Part shown: in pieces, positions 26,208-36,499 of the stretch
Layout: each line of letters opens with the position of its first letter
How positions within the stretch are numbered: the first letter of the stretch is position 1
Assembly: GCF_002305895.1 (NCBI RefSeq)
Contig: NZ_CP022203.1
Span: 598,501 to 662,500 of the forward strand
Direction of reading: 5' to 3'
Source: Corallococcus macrosporus DSM 14697
GTDB taxonomy: Bacteria > Myxococcota > Myxococcia > Myxococcales > Myxococcaceae
DNA: 64,000 nt
Position numbers and translations under genes: made by a program
Notes under the pieces: model-generated
What the model saw: the letters and a program-made list of their open reading frames with translations, nothing else
The model's database searches: none
Told to the model about the DNA's origin: nothing

Positions 26208-29200
26208 GTGTTCATCTCCGACTTCGCCATCAAGCGTCCCATCATCACCATCACCTCGATGCTGGCGCTGGTGGTCTTCGGCCTCGTCGCGCTGGGGCTC
26301 CTGGAGACGGACGAGTTCCCCGACGTCCAGCCCCCGGTGGTGAGCGTCACCATCGTCTATCCCGGCGCCTCACCGGAGACGGTGGAGCGGGAAATCGTCG
26401 AGCCCATCGAGGACGCCATCTTCGCCATCAGCGGGGTGGACCCGAAGGAGACGACGTCCATCGCCACCGACGGCCTGGCGTCCTTCACGGTGTTCTTCGA
26501 CTTCGAGAAGGACATCCAGGAGGCGTCGCAGGACATCCGGGACGCCATCTCCAGCAAGCGCGCGGACCTGCCGCAGGAGATGGAGGAGCCCATCCTCACG
26601 CGCTTCGACCCGGCGGACCAGCCCATCGTGTCGCTGACGCTAACGTCGGAGGGGCTCGACGTGGCGGCGCTGTCGCTGGTGGCGGACCCGACGGTGGTGG
26701 GGGAGCTGCGCTCGGTGCCCGGCGTCGCCCAGGCAGACGTCGTGGGGGACGTGGCGCGGGAGATGACGGTGCAGCTCAAGCCGGAGGCGCTCCAGGCCGC
26801 GGGGCTGTCCGTGGCGGAGGTGGTGGCGGCGCTCCAGGCGCAGAACCTGGCGGCGCCGGTGGGCCGCATCAACGCGCCGCTGACGGAGGAGTCCATCCGC
26901 CTCAAGGGCCGCCTGGAGAAGGTGGAGGACTTCCGGAACATGGTGGTGGCCTCGCGCAACGGGCAGGCCATCCGCCTGGGGCAGGTGGCGGACGTCTTCG
27001 TCGGCGCCGAGGAGCCGCGCACGCTGGCGCTCTTCAACGGCGCCCAGGCGGTGGGCATCGACGTGCTCAAGGCCCGGGGCTACAGCACCACCGAGGTCGC
27101 GGACGCCGTGCGCGAGCGGGTGAACGCCCTCCAGCAGAAGCTCCCCGCGGGCGTGAAGCTGGAAATCGTGCGTGACGCCGGCGTCCGCGTGGAGTCCGCC
27201 GTGCACAACGTGCAGTCCGCGCTGGTGGAAGGCGCGCTGCTCACGGTGCTGGTCGTCTTCGTCTTCCTCAACTCGTGGCGCTCCACCGTCATCACCGGCC
27301 TCGCGCTGCCCGTGAGCGTGCTGGCGTCCTTCATCAGCGTGTGGGCCTTCGGCTTCACGCTCAACACCATGTCGCTGCTCGGCCTGACGCTGGCCATCGG
27401 CATCCTCATCGACGACGCCATCGTCGTGCGAGAGAACATCGTCCGCCACGTGGAGATGGGGAAGGACCACTACACGGCGTCCCGCGAGGGCACCTCCGAA
27501 ATTGGCCTCGCGGTGTCGGCGACCACCTTCTCCATCGTCGCCGTCTTCGTGCCGGTGGCCTTCATGTACGGCGTGGCGGGCCAGTGGTTCAAGCCCTTCG
27601 CCCTGACGATTGCCTGCGCGGTGCTGGTGTCGCTGTTCGTGTCCTTCTCGCTGGACCCGATGCTGAGCGCGTACTGGCCGGAGCCCCACAAGAAGGACAA
27701 GCCCGGCTTCATCACCCGCGCGCTGAACCGCTTCAACGCGTGGTTCGACCGGCAGGCGGAGGGCTACAAGCGCGTCATCGCCTGGGCGCTGGACCACCGG
27801 CTGGCCATGGTGCTGGTGGCGGTGGGCTCGCTGGTGGGCGCGCTGGTGCTGCAGGGCACCGTGGGCGGCGCGGGCTTCGTGCCGGTGAGCGACCGCGCGG
27901 AGGTGGAGCTGCTGGTGGAGACGCCGCCGGGCTCCAGCCTGGAGTACACGCGGCGCAAGGTGGACGAGGTGACGCGCGCCCTGCGAGCCCACCCGGAGGT
28001 GGACTACACCTACGCCACCATCGGAGTGCCCCTGGCGCTCAGCGCGCCGGGCGTGGACCAGGCCCTGGTGTACGTGCGGCTGACACCGAAGGCGGAGCGC
28101 GACGTGAGCCAGGACGCCCTGGGCGTCCAGTTCCGCGAGGAGATGAAGCGCATCGGCGGCGCCACCGTCTCCGTCTTCACCTCGGGCTTTGGCGGGGCCT
28201 TCAAGCAGCTCCAGTACGAGCTGCGCGGCCCGGACCAGCGGGTGCTCACGCAGCTCGCGCAGCAGGTCCAGAAGGAGGTGGAGCAGGTGTCCGGCGCGGT
28301 GGACGTGGGCCTGTCCACGCGCGGGCAGAAGCCGGAGCTGGAGGTGGAGCTGAACCGCGGGCTCGCCGGCCAGCTCGGGGTGACGGTGGGCCAGGTGGCC
28401 CAGGTGCTGCGGCCGGCCTTCGCGGGCCTGGACGTGGGCGACTGGGTGGACCCCATTGGCGAGACCCGGGACGTCATGGTGCGGCTGGCGCCGGCGGCGC
28501 GTGACAACCCCAATGACTTGTCGCAGCTCCCCATCTCCGTGGGGGCGGCGGCGGGCGGGCCGCCCCGGCTGGTGCCGCTGGGCCAGGTGGCGGACATCCG
28601 CCAGACGCTGGGGCCGGCGCAGGTGACGCACCTGGACCGCGAGCGCGTCATCAACGTGCAGGCGAACGTGCAGGGGCGCTCGCTGTCGGAGGTGGGCGCG
28701 GACATCCAGCAGCGGCTGGACGGCGTGAAGCTGCCGCCGGGCTACACGCTGACGACGGGCGGCGAGTCCGCGGACCAGGCCGAGGTCTTCATGCGCGTGT
28801 TCATCGCGCTGGGCACGGCGCTGATGCTGATGTACCTCATCCTGGTCATCCAGTTCGGCTCCTTCCTGGACCCGCTGGCCATCCTCATCTCGTTGCCGCT
28901 GTCGCTCATCGGCGTGGTGCTGGCGCTGCTGCTCACCGGCGACACGCTGAACCTGATGAGCCTCATCGGCATCATGCTGCTGATGGGCATCGTGGCGAAG
29001 AACGCCATCCTCCTCATCGACTTCGCCAAGTGGTCGCACGAGAAGGGCATGCCCCTGCGCGAGGCGCTCATCGAAGCGGGCCGCATCCGCCTGCGCCCCA
29101 TCATCATGACGACCTTCGCGCTGGTGGCGGGCATGGTGCCGGTGGCCATCGGCGCGGGAGAAGGTGGCGACTTCCGCGCGCCGCTGGGCCGCGCGGTGAT

Positions 29201-29396
29201 TGGCGGAACGATTACGTCCACGCTGCTGACGCTGCTGGTGATTCCCACGGTGTACGAAATCCTGGTGGAGGGCCGGACCTGGGCCACGCGCAAGCTGCGC
29301 AAGCTCTTCCGAATGAAGCCTCCCGAACAGCGGCCCCATGGCCCGGGCGGCGGTGGAGGAGAGCCCCGGCCCGTCCCTCAGGCACGGCACGACTGA
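26208..29396 (+). CDS. RND efflux pump, inner-membrane transporter (HAE1/AcrB-like)
   Basis: 1062 residues from GTG 26208. The N-terminus '[28 protein letters not shown]' is the first membrane helix of the hydrophobe/amphiphile efflux-1 family. It is followed by the large periplasmic loop ('[26 protein letters not shown]', '[21 protein letters not shown]'), a helix cluster near residue 340, and the proton-relay Asp pair in '[20 protein letters not shown]'. A second periplasmic loop and helix cluster follow ('[29 protein letters not shown]'). Length is normal. Proton-driven export of drugs or lipids; substrate unknown. Co-transcribed with the adaptor just upstream. Confidence 0.95.
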   Translation: MFISDFAIKRPIITITSMLALVVFGLVALGLLETDEFPDVQPPVVSVTIVYPGASPETVEREIVEPIEDAIFAISGVDPKETTSIATDGLASFTVFFDFEKDIQEASQDIRDAISSKRADLPQEMEEPILTRFDPADQPIVSLTLTSEGLDVAALSLVADPTVVGELRSVPGVAQADVVGDVAREMTVQLKPEALQAAGLSVAEVVAALQAQNLAAPVGRINAPLTEESIRLKGRLEKVEDFRNMVVASRNGQAIRLGQVADVFVGAEEPRTLALFNGAQAVGIDVLKARGYSTTEVADAVRERVNALQQKLPAGVKLEIVRDAGVRVESAVHNVQSALVEGALLTVLVVFVFLNSWRSTVITGLALPVSVLASFISVWAFGFTLNTMSLLGLTLAIGILIDDAIVVRENIVRHVEMGKDHYTASREGTSEIGLAVSATTFSIVAVFVPVAFMYGVAGQWFKPFALTIACAVLVSLFVSFSLDPMLSAYWPEPHKKDKPGFITRALNRFNAWFDRQAEGYKRVIAWALDHRLAMVLVAVGSLVGALVLQGTVGGAGFVPVSDRAEVELLVETPPGSSLEYTRRKVDEVTRALRAHPEVDYTYATIGVPLALSAPGVDQALVYVRLTPKAERDVSQDALGVQFREEMKRIGGATVSVFTSGFGGAFKQLQYELRGPDQRVLTQLAQQVQKEVEQVSGAVDVGLSTRGQKPELEVELNRGLAGQLGVTVGQVAQVLRPAFAGLDVGDWVDPIGETRDVMVRLAPAARDNPNDLSQLPISVGAAAGGPPRLVPLGQVADIRQTLGPAQVTHLDRERVINVQANVQGRSLSEVGADIQQRLDGVKLPPGYTLTTGGESADQAEVFMRVFIALGTALMLMYLILVIQFGSFLDPLAILISLPLSLIGVVLALLLTGDTLNLMSLIGIMLLMGIVAKNAILLIDFAKWSHEKGMPLREALIEAGRIRLRPIIMTTFALVAGMVPVAIGAGEGGDFRAPLGRAVIGGTITSTLLTLLVIPTVYEILVEGRTWATRKLRKLFRMKPPEQRPHGPGGGGGEPRPVPQARHD

Positions 29397-29480
29397 GGAT
29401 TCGGTGACGAAGTCGCGGACACGGCACGACAGGACGGTTGGCGCATCGCGCCAGGGGCCGTAGGGTCAGCCCCTCCCGCC

Positions 29481-31445
29481 ATGTCTCGCGCCTTGCTGCC
29501 TGAAAATCATCATCGACTCGTCACCGAAGCCCTGGCCGCGCTCGACGTCCGCAACTGGGTGCTCAGCATCCACGACCCGAGCTTCCCCAGCCTTCCAGAA
29601 GAGGACACCGGCTGGGGCTCGCCGTACTCGGAAGGGGCGGCGCGCTTCCTCGCGTTCTCCCGGGAGCTGGGCTTCAACGGCATCCAACTGGGGCCGCAGG
29701 GGCAGGTGACGGAGTTCAACGCCTCGCCGTATGACGGCACGCTCTTCTCGCGAAACCTCCTCAACGTGGCGCTCGCCCCGCTGGAGTCCCCGGAGCCCTG
29801 GGGCGCGCTGCTGCCACCGGGCCGCGTGGCGGAGCTCGCCGCCAGCCGCCCCGTGTCACTCCCGCCGGGTGAGCGCTTCCGTCAGGCCTTCCGCGCGCAG
29901 GCCGCGCTGCTGAACGAGGCGTGGCGCACCTTCCGCCAGAAGCGCGCGGCGCCGGACGCCACCGCCGCCATCCGGGCGCTGGCCGCGCGCTTCGACACCT
30001 TCCGCCAGCAGCACCGGGCCTGGCTGGTGCGGGACGCGCTCTTCGACGTGCTGTGCGAGGAGAAGCGCGAGCCGGACTGGCGGCGCTGGGCGGACTCGCT
30101 GGACGGGCGGCTGTGGAATCCCCGCCCGGAGGAGGAGGCGGCGGCCGCCGCGCGCCTGACGCAACTGGAGCTGCGCTACGCGGACACGCTGGAGCGCCAT
30201 GCCTTCTGCCAGTTCCTGGTCCACGCCCAGCACCTCGGCCTGCGCGAGCGCGTGGGCGCGTGGCGGCTGAAGCTGTACGGCGACCTCCAGATTGGCCTGT
30301 CGCCGCGGGATGCGTGGGCCTGGCAGGGCCTCTTCCTGCACACCTACCTCATGGGCGCGCCGCCCAGCCGGACGAACCCGGACGGCCAGCCGTGGAACTA
30401 TCCGGTGATGGACCCGGAGCAGTACTTCGAGCCGGACGACGCCGGCGCCAACGCCGGCAGCCGCGGCGGCCCCGTGCTGCGCTTCATGAACGCGCGCATG
30501 GACAAGATGCTCGGTGAATACGACGGGCTGCGGCTGGACCACCCGCACGGCCTGGTGTGCCCGTGGGTGTACCGCGCGGACCTGCCGGACGCGCTGTGGT
30601 CCGTGCAGCACGGCGCGCGGCTCTTCTCGTCACCGGACCTGCCGGACCACCCGGAGCTGGCGCGCTTCGCGCTGGTGCACCCGGAGCAGGTGGACCGCGC
30701 CGCGCCACGCTACGCGGACCGCTGGGTGAAGGACCTCACGTCAGAGCAGGTGCGCCGCTACAGCGTCCTCTTCGACACGGTGGTGGAGGCGGCCCGGCGC
30801 AACGGACGGCAGGTGGGAGATTTGCTCGCGGAGGTGCTCAGCACGCTGCCGTACCCGCTGGAGCGCGTGCTGGCGCAGTACGGCCTGGGCCGCTTCCGCG
30901 TGACGCAGAAGGCGGACCTGGACAACCCGGCGGACGTGTACCGCAGCGAGAACGTGGGCCCGGAGGACTGGGTGATGGTGGGCAACCACGACACGAAGTC
31001 CCTGTGGCGCCTGGTGGCGGACTGGCAGTGGAAGGGCACGCAGCGCGCGCAGGCGGAGTACCTGGCCTGGCGCCTGTGCCCGGAGCCCTCGGAGCGAGAG
31101 GCCTTCACGCGCGAGCTGTCCGCGAGTCCGGGCCGGCTGGCGCAGGCGAAGGTGGCGGACCTGTTCGCCAGCCGCGCGCGCAACGTGATGATGTTCTTCA
31201 CCGACCTGCTCGGGATGCCGGAGACGTACAACGCGCCCGGCACGGTGGACGAGCGCAACTGGTCCCTGCGCGTGCCCCAGGACTGGGCACGGGAGTACCG
31301 CGAGCGGCTGAAGGCGGACGCCGCGGTGAACCTGCCCGCCGTGCTCGCCATGGCGCTGCGGGCCCAGGGCGCGGAGGCCCGCGCGCGGCATCAGGGGTTG
31401 CTGGAGGGCCTGGACGCGCTGGCCCGCGAGCTGCGGGCCGGGTGA
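29481..31445 (+). CDS. malQ: 4-alpha-glucanotransferase (amylomaltase, GH77)
   Basis: 654 residues from ATG 29481. Transfers alpha-1,4-glucan segments between maltodextrins, releasing glucose; cytoplasmic glycogen/maltodextrin metabolism. Seen: 'NGIQLGPQGQVTEFNASPYDG' (substrate-site block near the N-terminus), 'GEYDGLRLDHPHGLVCPWVY' with the nucleophile Asp in GLRLDH, and 'VGPEDWVMVGNHDTKSLWRLV' with the conserved NHDT. Length is at the long end for the family, and part of the middle (residues ~130-260) is poorly conserved with the E. coli enzyme in my reading, as is usual for this deltaproteobacterial branch. Ends 12 bases from the convergent AMIN-like gene. Confidence 0.88.
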   Translation: MSRALLPENHHRLVTEALAALDVRNWVLSIHDPSFPSLPEEDTGWGSPYSEGAARFLAFSRELGFNGIQLGPQGQVTEFNASPYDGTLFSRNLLNVALAPLESPEPWGALLPPGRVAELAASRPVSLPPGERFRQAFRAQAALLNEAWRTFRQKRAAPDATAAIRALAARFDTFRQQHRAWLVRDALFDVLCEEKREPDWRRWADSLDGRLWNPRPEEEAAAAARLTQLELRYADTLERHAFCQFLVHAQHLGLRERVGAWRLKLYGDLQIGLSPRDAWAWQGLFLHTYLMGAPPSRTNPDGQPWNYPVMDPEQYFEPDDAGANAGSRGGPVLRFMNARMDKMLGEYDGLRLDHPHGLVCPWVYRADLPDALWSVQHGARLFSSPDLPDHPELARFALVHPEQVDRAAPRYADRWVKDLTSEQVRRYSVLFDTVVEAARRNGRQVGDLLAEVLSTLPYPLERVLAQYGLGRFRVTQKADLDNPADVYRSENVGPEDWVMVGNHDTKSLWRLVADWQWKGTQRAQAEYLAWRLCPEPSEREAFTRELSASPGRLAQAKVADLFASRARNVMMFFTDLLGMPETYNAPGTVDERNWSLRVPQDWAREYRERLKADAAVNLPAVLAMALRAQGAEARARHQGLLEGLDALARELRAG

Positions 31446-31457
31446 CGCCTGGGCCCC

Positions 31458-32189
31458 TCAGTGCTTCACGTCCACCACGAGGCGCGAGGGCGCTTTCAGC
31501 TCCATGACGCGGAAGTCGCTGACCGCCTGGGTGCCCAGCACCCACGTCACCTCGGCCTCGAAGTCACACGTGCGCACCAGCTCCAGCAGGCCGGGCAGCT
31601 TGGGCTTCATCGCCAGCGTCGCCACGGTGGCGCGGCCCTGGTCGTCATGGCCGCGCGCGGGTGACAGGGTGACCTGGAGGGCGCCCTTGCCGGCCAGGGA
31701 CGTCTCGTCTCCGGAGCCGCACTGGATGATGGGCTTGTCCACGTACTGGAGCTGGTAGCCGGGCACCTGCGGCCCGTCGAACTCGAACACCACGCGGTCG
31801 AACGCCGCATGCGTGCCCGCGCGCACCGAGCGCAGCGTCACCGGCTGGGCCGGGCGCCGCTTCAGGGACACCGGCGTGGTGGTCCACTCGCGGTTCTTCG
31901 CGTCCTCGGGCGGGAGGTCCTCCGCGGGGACATCTTGTTGAACAGGTACGCGGTCCGCGGCGGCCACGTCCTCGTTCCCCTGCGTGGCCGTGTGCACCGG
32001 CGGCTTCGCGGCGGCCTCGCCTTCACGCGGAATGGTGCCGGGCGGCGGCGAGGCGGACGGCGCCTGGGCCTCGGCCTGGGGTTGCGCGCCGGTGGAGGCC
32101 GCGGCGGGCTCCTCCTTCTTGGGGCACCCCGTGAGCGCCAGGCACCCGGCCAACCACAGCGACGACATCCTGCGTCCGGACCGCGTCAT
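31458..32189 (-). CDS. AMIN-like domain lipoprotein
   Basis: 243 residues from ATG 32189, with a strong AGGAGGGA site seven bases upstream, which decides the start over 32234. MTRSGRRMSSLWLAGCLALTGC is a lipoprotein leader (Cys22). A Pro/Ala/Glu-rich linker of ~80 residues leads to a C-terminal domain 'VTLRSVRAGTHAAFDRVVFEFDG..VPGYQLQYVDKP' and 'DFEAEVTWVLGTQAVSDFRVMELKAPSRLVVDVKH'. This is the AMIN-like pattern (a beta domain related to peptidoglycan-targeting AMIN). Likely an envelope protein at the cell wall. Divergent from the aminotransferase gene across a 276-base gap. Confidence 0.82.
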   Translation of the reverse strand: MTRSGRRMSSLWLAGCLALTGCPKKEEPAAASTGAQPQAEAQAPSASPPPGTIPREGEAAAKPPVHTATQGNEDVAAADRVPVQQDVPAEDLPPEDAKNREWTTTPVSLKRRPAQPVTLRSVRAGTHAAFDRVVFEFDGPQVPGYQLQYVDKPIIQCGSGDETSLAGKGALQVTLSPARGHDDQGRATVATLAMKPKLPGLLELVRTCDFEAEVTWVLGTQAVSDFRVMELKAPSRLVVDVKH

Positions 32190-32465
32190 CCGTTCCCTCC
32201 TGCCAGGGTCCACGAGCTTGGAACCCGGACCCATCGTGTCGCACGAGCGGCGGCCTGGGAGCCAGTGTCACGACGGGAAAGCGGGCGAAGGTAACATCCG
32301 TGGAGGGCCCCGGAAACGCTGGAAAATTTCACGGAGGTCCGGTTGCTCCGAAGGGCTTCCATCACCACGAATGCATGACATAGGACGGCGGGGCCGCGGC
32401 TATCGTCCGCGCCGCATGAAGTCCGCGCGGCCCCCGAACGCGCATGAACCGGAGAGCATCCCCGC

Positions 32466-33770
32466 ATGGCCCCCCTCGACCTGACCTCTCTTCCCCGTCC
32501 CTCCAAGGACGACGCCACCGTGGGAACGATGGCGCGCGGCATCGTCGGCAGCGAAATCCTCCGCATCGCGGCGGAGATTCGCGAGCGGGTCGCCAAGGGA
32601 CAGAAGGTGTGCAACCTCACCGTGGGCGACTTCAACCCGCGCGAGTTCCCCATCCCCGACGCGCTGAAGCACCACATCACCGCCGCGCTCCAGGCGGGCG
32701 AGACGAACTACCCGCCGTCGGACGGCGTGCTGGAGCTCCGCCAGGCCGTGCAGCGCTTCTATGAGCGCTCGCTGGGGCTGAAGTACCCGCTGGAGGGCAT
32801 CCTCATCGCGGGCGGCGCGCGGCCCATCATCTACGGCGCCTACCGCAGCGTGCTGGACGCGGGGGAGACGGTCGTCTACCCGGTGCCTTCGTGGAACAAC
32901 AACCACTACGCGCACATGATGGACGCGAAGAGCGCGGTGGTGGTGACGGACGCGGCGCGGGGCTTCATGCCCACCGTGGAGCAGCTCGCGCCGCACCTGG
33001 GCGCCGCGCGCCTGTTGTGCCTGTGCAGCCCGCTCAACCCCACCGGCACCATGATTGAGCCGGACGCGCTGGGCGCCATCTGCGAGCGCGTCGTCGCGGA
33101 GAACCGCGAGCGCGAGAAGCAGGGCCGCAAGCCGCTCATCCTGATGTACGACCAGATTTACTGGGTGCTGAGCTTCGGCGCGGCGAAGCACGTCACGCCC
33201 GTGGCGCTGGTGCCGGAGGTGGCGCCCTACACGGTGTTCGTGGATGGCATCTCCAAGGCCTTCGCCGCCACGGGCGTGCGCGTGGGCTGGGGCGTGGGGC
33301 CGCCGACCCTCATCTCCCGGATGCGCGACGTGCTGGGCCACGTGGGCGCCTGGGCCCCCAAGGCGGAGCAGGTGGCGGTGGCGCGGTACCTGGACGACAC
33401 CGCGGCCACGGAGTCCTTCCTGGCGGCCATGCGCGAGTCGGTGGCCGCGCGCCTGGAGGCCCTGCACAAGGGGCTCACGCGCATGCGCGAGGCGGGCCTG
33501 CCGGTGGAGCACATCGCGCCGCAGGGCGCCATCTACCTGTCGGTGCGCTTCGACCTGGTGGGCAAGGGCGGCCTGCGCTCCAACAATGACATCCGCAAGC
33601 TCCTCTTGGAGAAGGCCAGCCTGGGCGTGGTGCCCTTCCAGGCCTTCGGATTGGACGCGGACACGGGCTGGTTCCGCCTGTCGGTGGGCGCCACGTCGGT
33701 GAAGGAAATCGAGGAGGCGCTGCCCCGGGTGGAAGCGGCGCTCCGCGAGGTGCTCGCGGCCGGCGCGTAA
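32466..33770 (+). CDS. PLP-dependent class I/II aminotransferase
   Basis: 434 residues from ATG 32466 (GGAGAG ten bases upstream). Fold type I: 'NLTVGDFNPREFPIPDAL', 'GETNYPPSDGVLELRQAV', 'LIAGGARPIIYGAYRSVLDAGETVVYPVPSWNNN', 'LCSPLNPTGTMI', 'LMYDQIYWVLSF' and the PLP-lysine motif 'VDGISKAFAATGVRVGWGVG' (SKAFAATG.R.GW). This is the aspartate/aromatic aminotransferase group; the exact amino-acid pair cannot be told from sequence alone. No pathway neighbours are adjacent, so the role stays generic. Confidence 0.9.
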   Translation: MAPLDLTSLPRPSKDDATVGTMARGIVGSEILRIAAEIRERVAKGQKVCNLTVGDFNPREFPIPDALKHHITAALQAGETNYPPSDGVLELRQAVQRFYERSLGLKYPLEGILIAGGARPIIYGAYRSVLDAGETVVYPVPSWNNNHYAHMMDAKSAVVVTDAARGFMPTVEQLAPHLGAARLLCLCSPLNPTGTMIEPDALGAICERVVAENREREKQGRKPLILMYDQIYWVLSFGAAKHVTPVALVPEVAPYTVFVDGISKAFAATGVRVGWGVGPPTLISRMRDVLGHVGAWAPKAEQVAVARYLDDTAATESFLAAMRESVAARLEALHKGLTRMREAGLPVEHIAPQGAIYLSVRFDLVGKGGLRSNNDIRKLLLEKASLGVVPFQAFGLDADTGWFRLSVGATSVKEIEEALPRVEAALREVLAAGA

Positions 33771-33865
33771 TCCTTGCGACATCTTTCCGCCGCGTCCGTT
33801 CCACCAGGGAGGTCCTGGGAATACCCTTCTTGGGGCCTCGTTGAGCCGCTCACGTGAATTCCACC

Positions 33866-35140
33866 ATGCTCAGGCGATTCGTGGACGTTCGGGACGAGGA
33901 GGTCGGCGCCGTCCGCTGGTCGTTCCTGTATTTCTTCACGCTGATGTGTGGCTACGCCATCCTCCGGCCCATCCGGAACGAGATGGGCACGGCGGGCAGC
34001 GTGAAGGGCTTGGACTGGCTCTTCACCGCCACCTTCCTGGTGATGCTGGCGGCGGTGCCTGCCTTCTCCGCGCTGGTGTCGCGTTGGCCCCGGCGGGTGG
34101 TGATTCCTCGCGTCTACCGCTTCTTCCTGCTCAACCTGCTGGGCTTCTTCGTGCTGTTGAAGCTGGGCGTGGCGCGGGAGACGGTGGCGCGCGTCTTCTA
34201 TGTCTGGCTGAGCGTCTACAACCTGTTCGTCGTCTCCATCTTCTGGAGCTTCATGGCGGACGTCTTCGCCAGCGGACAGGGCAAGCGGCTCTTCGGCTTC
34301 ATCGCCGCGGGGGGCACCACGGGCATGCTGGTGGGGCCCTTCCTGGTGGGGCGGCTCGCCGAGCCGGTGGGGCCGGTGAACCTCATCCTCCTCTCCGTGG
34401 TGCTGCTGGAGGTGAGCGCGCAGTGCGTGCGCCGGCTGAGCGGCTGGGCCCAGGACGTCCAGCATCAGCCCGCGGCGGCGCAGGGCCCGGTGGGGGGCGG
34501 GGTGCTCGCGGGGCTGCGGCTCATCGTGACGTCGCCGTTCCTGCTGGCGCTGGGGCTCCAGGTGCTGCTCTACGCGGCCACCTCCACGTTCCTCTACTTC
34601 CAGGAGGTGCGGCTCGTCGCCGCGCTCGGCGATGACGCGGCCAGCCGCACCGCCCTCTTCGGGGACATCGACTTCTACGTGCAGCTCGCGACGCTGGGGC
34701 TGCAGACGCTCGTCACCGGGCGCGTCCTCTCCCGGCTGGGATTGGCGGCGGGGCTCGCCGTGGCGCCGGTGGTGACGGGGCTGGGCTTCCTGGGGCTGGC
34801 CGCCATGCCGGTGCTGGCCGTGCTCATCGTCTTCAAGGCGGTGCGCGGCGCCAGCCACTACGCGCTGGAGCGGCCCTCGCGCGAGGTGCTCTTCACCACC
34901 GTGGACCGCGAGGCGCGCTACAAGTCGAAGAACTTCATCGACACGGTGGTGTACCGCGGCAGCGACACGGTGAGCGCCTGGCTCCAGGGCGGCCTCACGA
35001 AGCTGGGCCTGGGCATGTCGGGCCTGTCGCTGGCGGCGGTGCCCCTGGCCGGGCTGTGGCTGGGCGTGTCGCTGTACCTGGCGCGTCACCCTCAGCGGCA
35101 GACGGAGACGTTGGCCCCAGCCGTGCCCGAGCCGCGCTAG
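33866..35140 (+). CDS. Npt1/Npt2-type (ATP:ADP antiporter-like) membrane transporter
   Basis: 424 residues from ATG 33866 (MLRRFVDVRDEEVGAVRWSF); GTG 33854 is four codons up and neither has a clear ribosome-binding site. About twelve hydrophobic segments. The 'FFTLMCGYAILRPIRNEMGTAGS' start, 'SVYNLFVVSIFWSFMADVFASGQGKRLFGFIAAGGTTGMLVGP' loop and 'ERPSREVLFTTVDREARYKSKNFIDTVVYRGSDT' segment are characteristic of the Npt1/Npt2 branch of the major-facilitator fold. In rickettsiae and plastids this family exchanges ATP and ADP. Free-living bacteria also carry it, where the substrate is unknown and nucleotide exchange should not be assumed. Confidence 0.88.
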   Translation: MLRRFVDVRDEEVGAVRWSFLYFFTLMCGYAILRPIRNEMGTAGSVKGLDWLFTATFLVMLAAVPAFSALVSRWPRRVVIPRVYRFFLLNLLGFFVLLKLGVARETVARVFYVWLSVYNLFVVSIFWSFMADVFASGQGKRLFGFIAAGGTTGMLVGPFLVGRLAEPVGPVNLILLSVVLLEVSAQCVRRLSGWAQDVQHQPAAAQGPVGGGVLAGLRLIVTSPFLLALGLQVLLYAATSTFLYFQEVRLVAALGDDAASRTALFGDIDFYVQLATLGLQTLVTGRVLSRLGLAAGLAVAPVVTGLGFLGLAAMPVLAVLIVFKAVRGASHYALERPSREVLFTTVDREARYKSKNFIDTVVYRGSDTVSAWLQGGLTKLGLGMSGLSLAAVPLAGLWLGVSLYLARHPQRQTETLAPAVPEPR

Positions 35141-35186
35141 CCATCATCCATACGCAGTCAGTCCACCCACGCAGGAGGAGTCCCGC

Positions 35187-36362
35187 ATGACGCTGTCTCG
35201 CAGGAGTGTGATTCAGGGGGCGGCCGCGGCCGGCTCGCTCTGGGCCATGGGGTGCGCCACCACGGGCACGTCCGGCGCCGCCGCGCCGTCCACCCAGGGC
35301 CAGGGAGCTCAGTCCTCCGCGCCGGCCGCGCCGCTGCGCATCCTCATCCTGGGCGGCACGGCGTTCCTGGGCCCGGCGCTGGTGGAGTTCGCGCGCTCGC
35401 GCGGCCACACCGTCACGCTCTTCAACCGCGGGAAGACGAACCCCGGCCTCTTCCCGGACGTGGAGAAGCTGGCGGGTGACCGCGACCCGAACAAGGGCCA
35501 GGGCCTGAAGGCGCTGGAGGGCCGCCAGTGGGACGCGGTGGTGGACACCTCCGGCTACGTGCCGCGCGTCGTGCGCGCCTCCGCGGAGCTGCTGGCGCCC
35601 CACGTCAAGCACTACACCTTCGTGTCCTCCATCTCCGTCTACAAGGAGCTGTCGCGGCAGGGCCTGGACGAGACGGCCGCCGTCGCCACGGTGGACGACG
35701 CGACGACGGAGGAGGTGGACAAGCACTACGGCGCCTTGAAGGCGCTGTGTGAGCAGGCCGCCGAGGCCGCCATGCCGGGGCGCGTCCTCAACGTGCGGCC
35801 GGGCCTCATCGTCGGGCCGGATGACCCGTCCGACCGCTTCACCTACTGGCCGCTGCGCGTGGCCCGTGGCGGCGAGGTGCTGGCGCCCGGCGACGGGAAG
35901 GACCCGATTCAGTTCATCGACGCGAGGGATTTGGCGGCGTTCATCATCCGCTCCGTGGAGCGCAACACCACCGGCATCTTCAACGCCACGGGGCCTGGCC
36001 AGGACCTGCTGATGCGCGACTTCCTGGAGGCGAACAAGACGACCCTGGGGAGCGACGCGCGCTTCACCTGGGTGGACACCGACTTCCTCACGAAGCACAA
36101 GGTGGAGGCGTGGGGGGACATCCCCGCCTGGGTGCCGCGCACGGGTGAGGAGGGCGGCATCGGCAAGGTGAGCATCGCCAAGGCGCTGGCGGCGGGCATC
36201 ACCTTCCGTCCGGCCACGGAGACGATTCGCGAGACGCTGGCCTGGTTCAAGACGCTGCCGCCCGAGCGGCAGGCGAAGCCGCGCTCCGGCCTGTCCGCCG
36301 AGCGCGAGAAGGAAGTGCTGGCCGCCTGGCACCAGGAGCGCGGCACCGCCAACGCGGGCTGA
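35187..36362 (+). CDS. exported NAD-dependent epimerase/dehydratase (extended SDR)
   Basis: 391 residues from ATG 35187, preceded by a strong AGGAGGAG site. The N-terminus has a twin-Arg pattern (LSRRSVIQGAAAAG) followed by a lipobox (AMGC, Cys23), so it is probably Tat-exported and lipid-anchored, unusual for this enzyme fold. The Rossmann domain begins at ~residue 52 ('ILILGGTAFLGPALVEFARSRGHTVTLFNRG'). The SDR catalytic pair is in 'HYGALKALCE' (Tyr-x-x-x-Lys), with 'YTFVSSISVYKE' as the Ser-bearing strand and 'FIDARDLAAFIIRSVE' near the end. Substrate unknown; the family modifies nucleotide sugars or isoflavone-like compounds. Confidence 0.87.
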   Translation: MTLSRRSVIQGAAAAGSLWAMGCATTGTSGAAAPSTQGQGAQSSAPAAPLRILILGGTAFLGPALVEFARSRGHTVTLFNRGKTNPGLFPDVEKLAGDRDPNKGQGLKALEGRQWDAVVDTSGYVPRVVRASAELLAPHVKHYTFVSSISVYKELSRQGLDETAAVATVDDATTEEVDKHYGALKALCEQAAEAAMPGRVLNVRPGLIVGPDDPSDRFTYWPLRVARGGEVLAPGDGKDPIQFIDARDLAAFIIRSVERNTTGIFNATGPGQDLLMRDFLEANKTTLGSDARFTWVDTDFLTKHKVEAWGDIPAWVPRTGEEGGIGKVSIAKALAAGITFRPATETIRETLAWFKTLPPERQAKPRSGLSAEREKEVLAAWHQERGTANAG

Positions 36363-36499
36363 GCAGGCCGGCGAGCGCGGGGACGGACGGGAGGGGGGCG
36401 GCGGAAGGCGCCCCCACACGCTCCGTCCTTGCGCGCGAGGAGATGGGTTTGGCAGGAAGGGAGCGCCAGCGCTGCTGGCTGCCAGGGGGAACCACCATC

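Noticed and set aside
26640-29390. 916-residue open frame opposite the RND pump gene
   Set aside because: It is the antisense frame of a clear RND transporter; His/Arg/Gln-rich composition is typical of GC-rich shadow frames.
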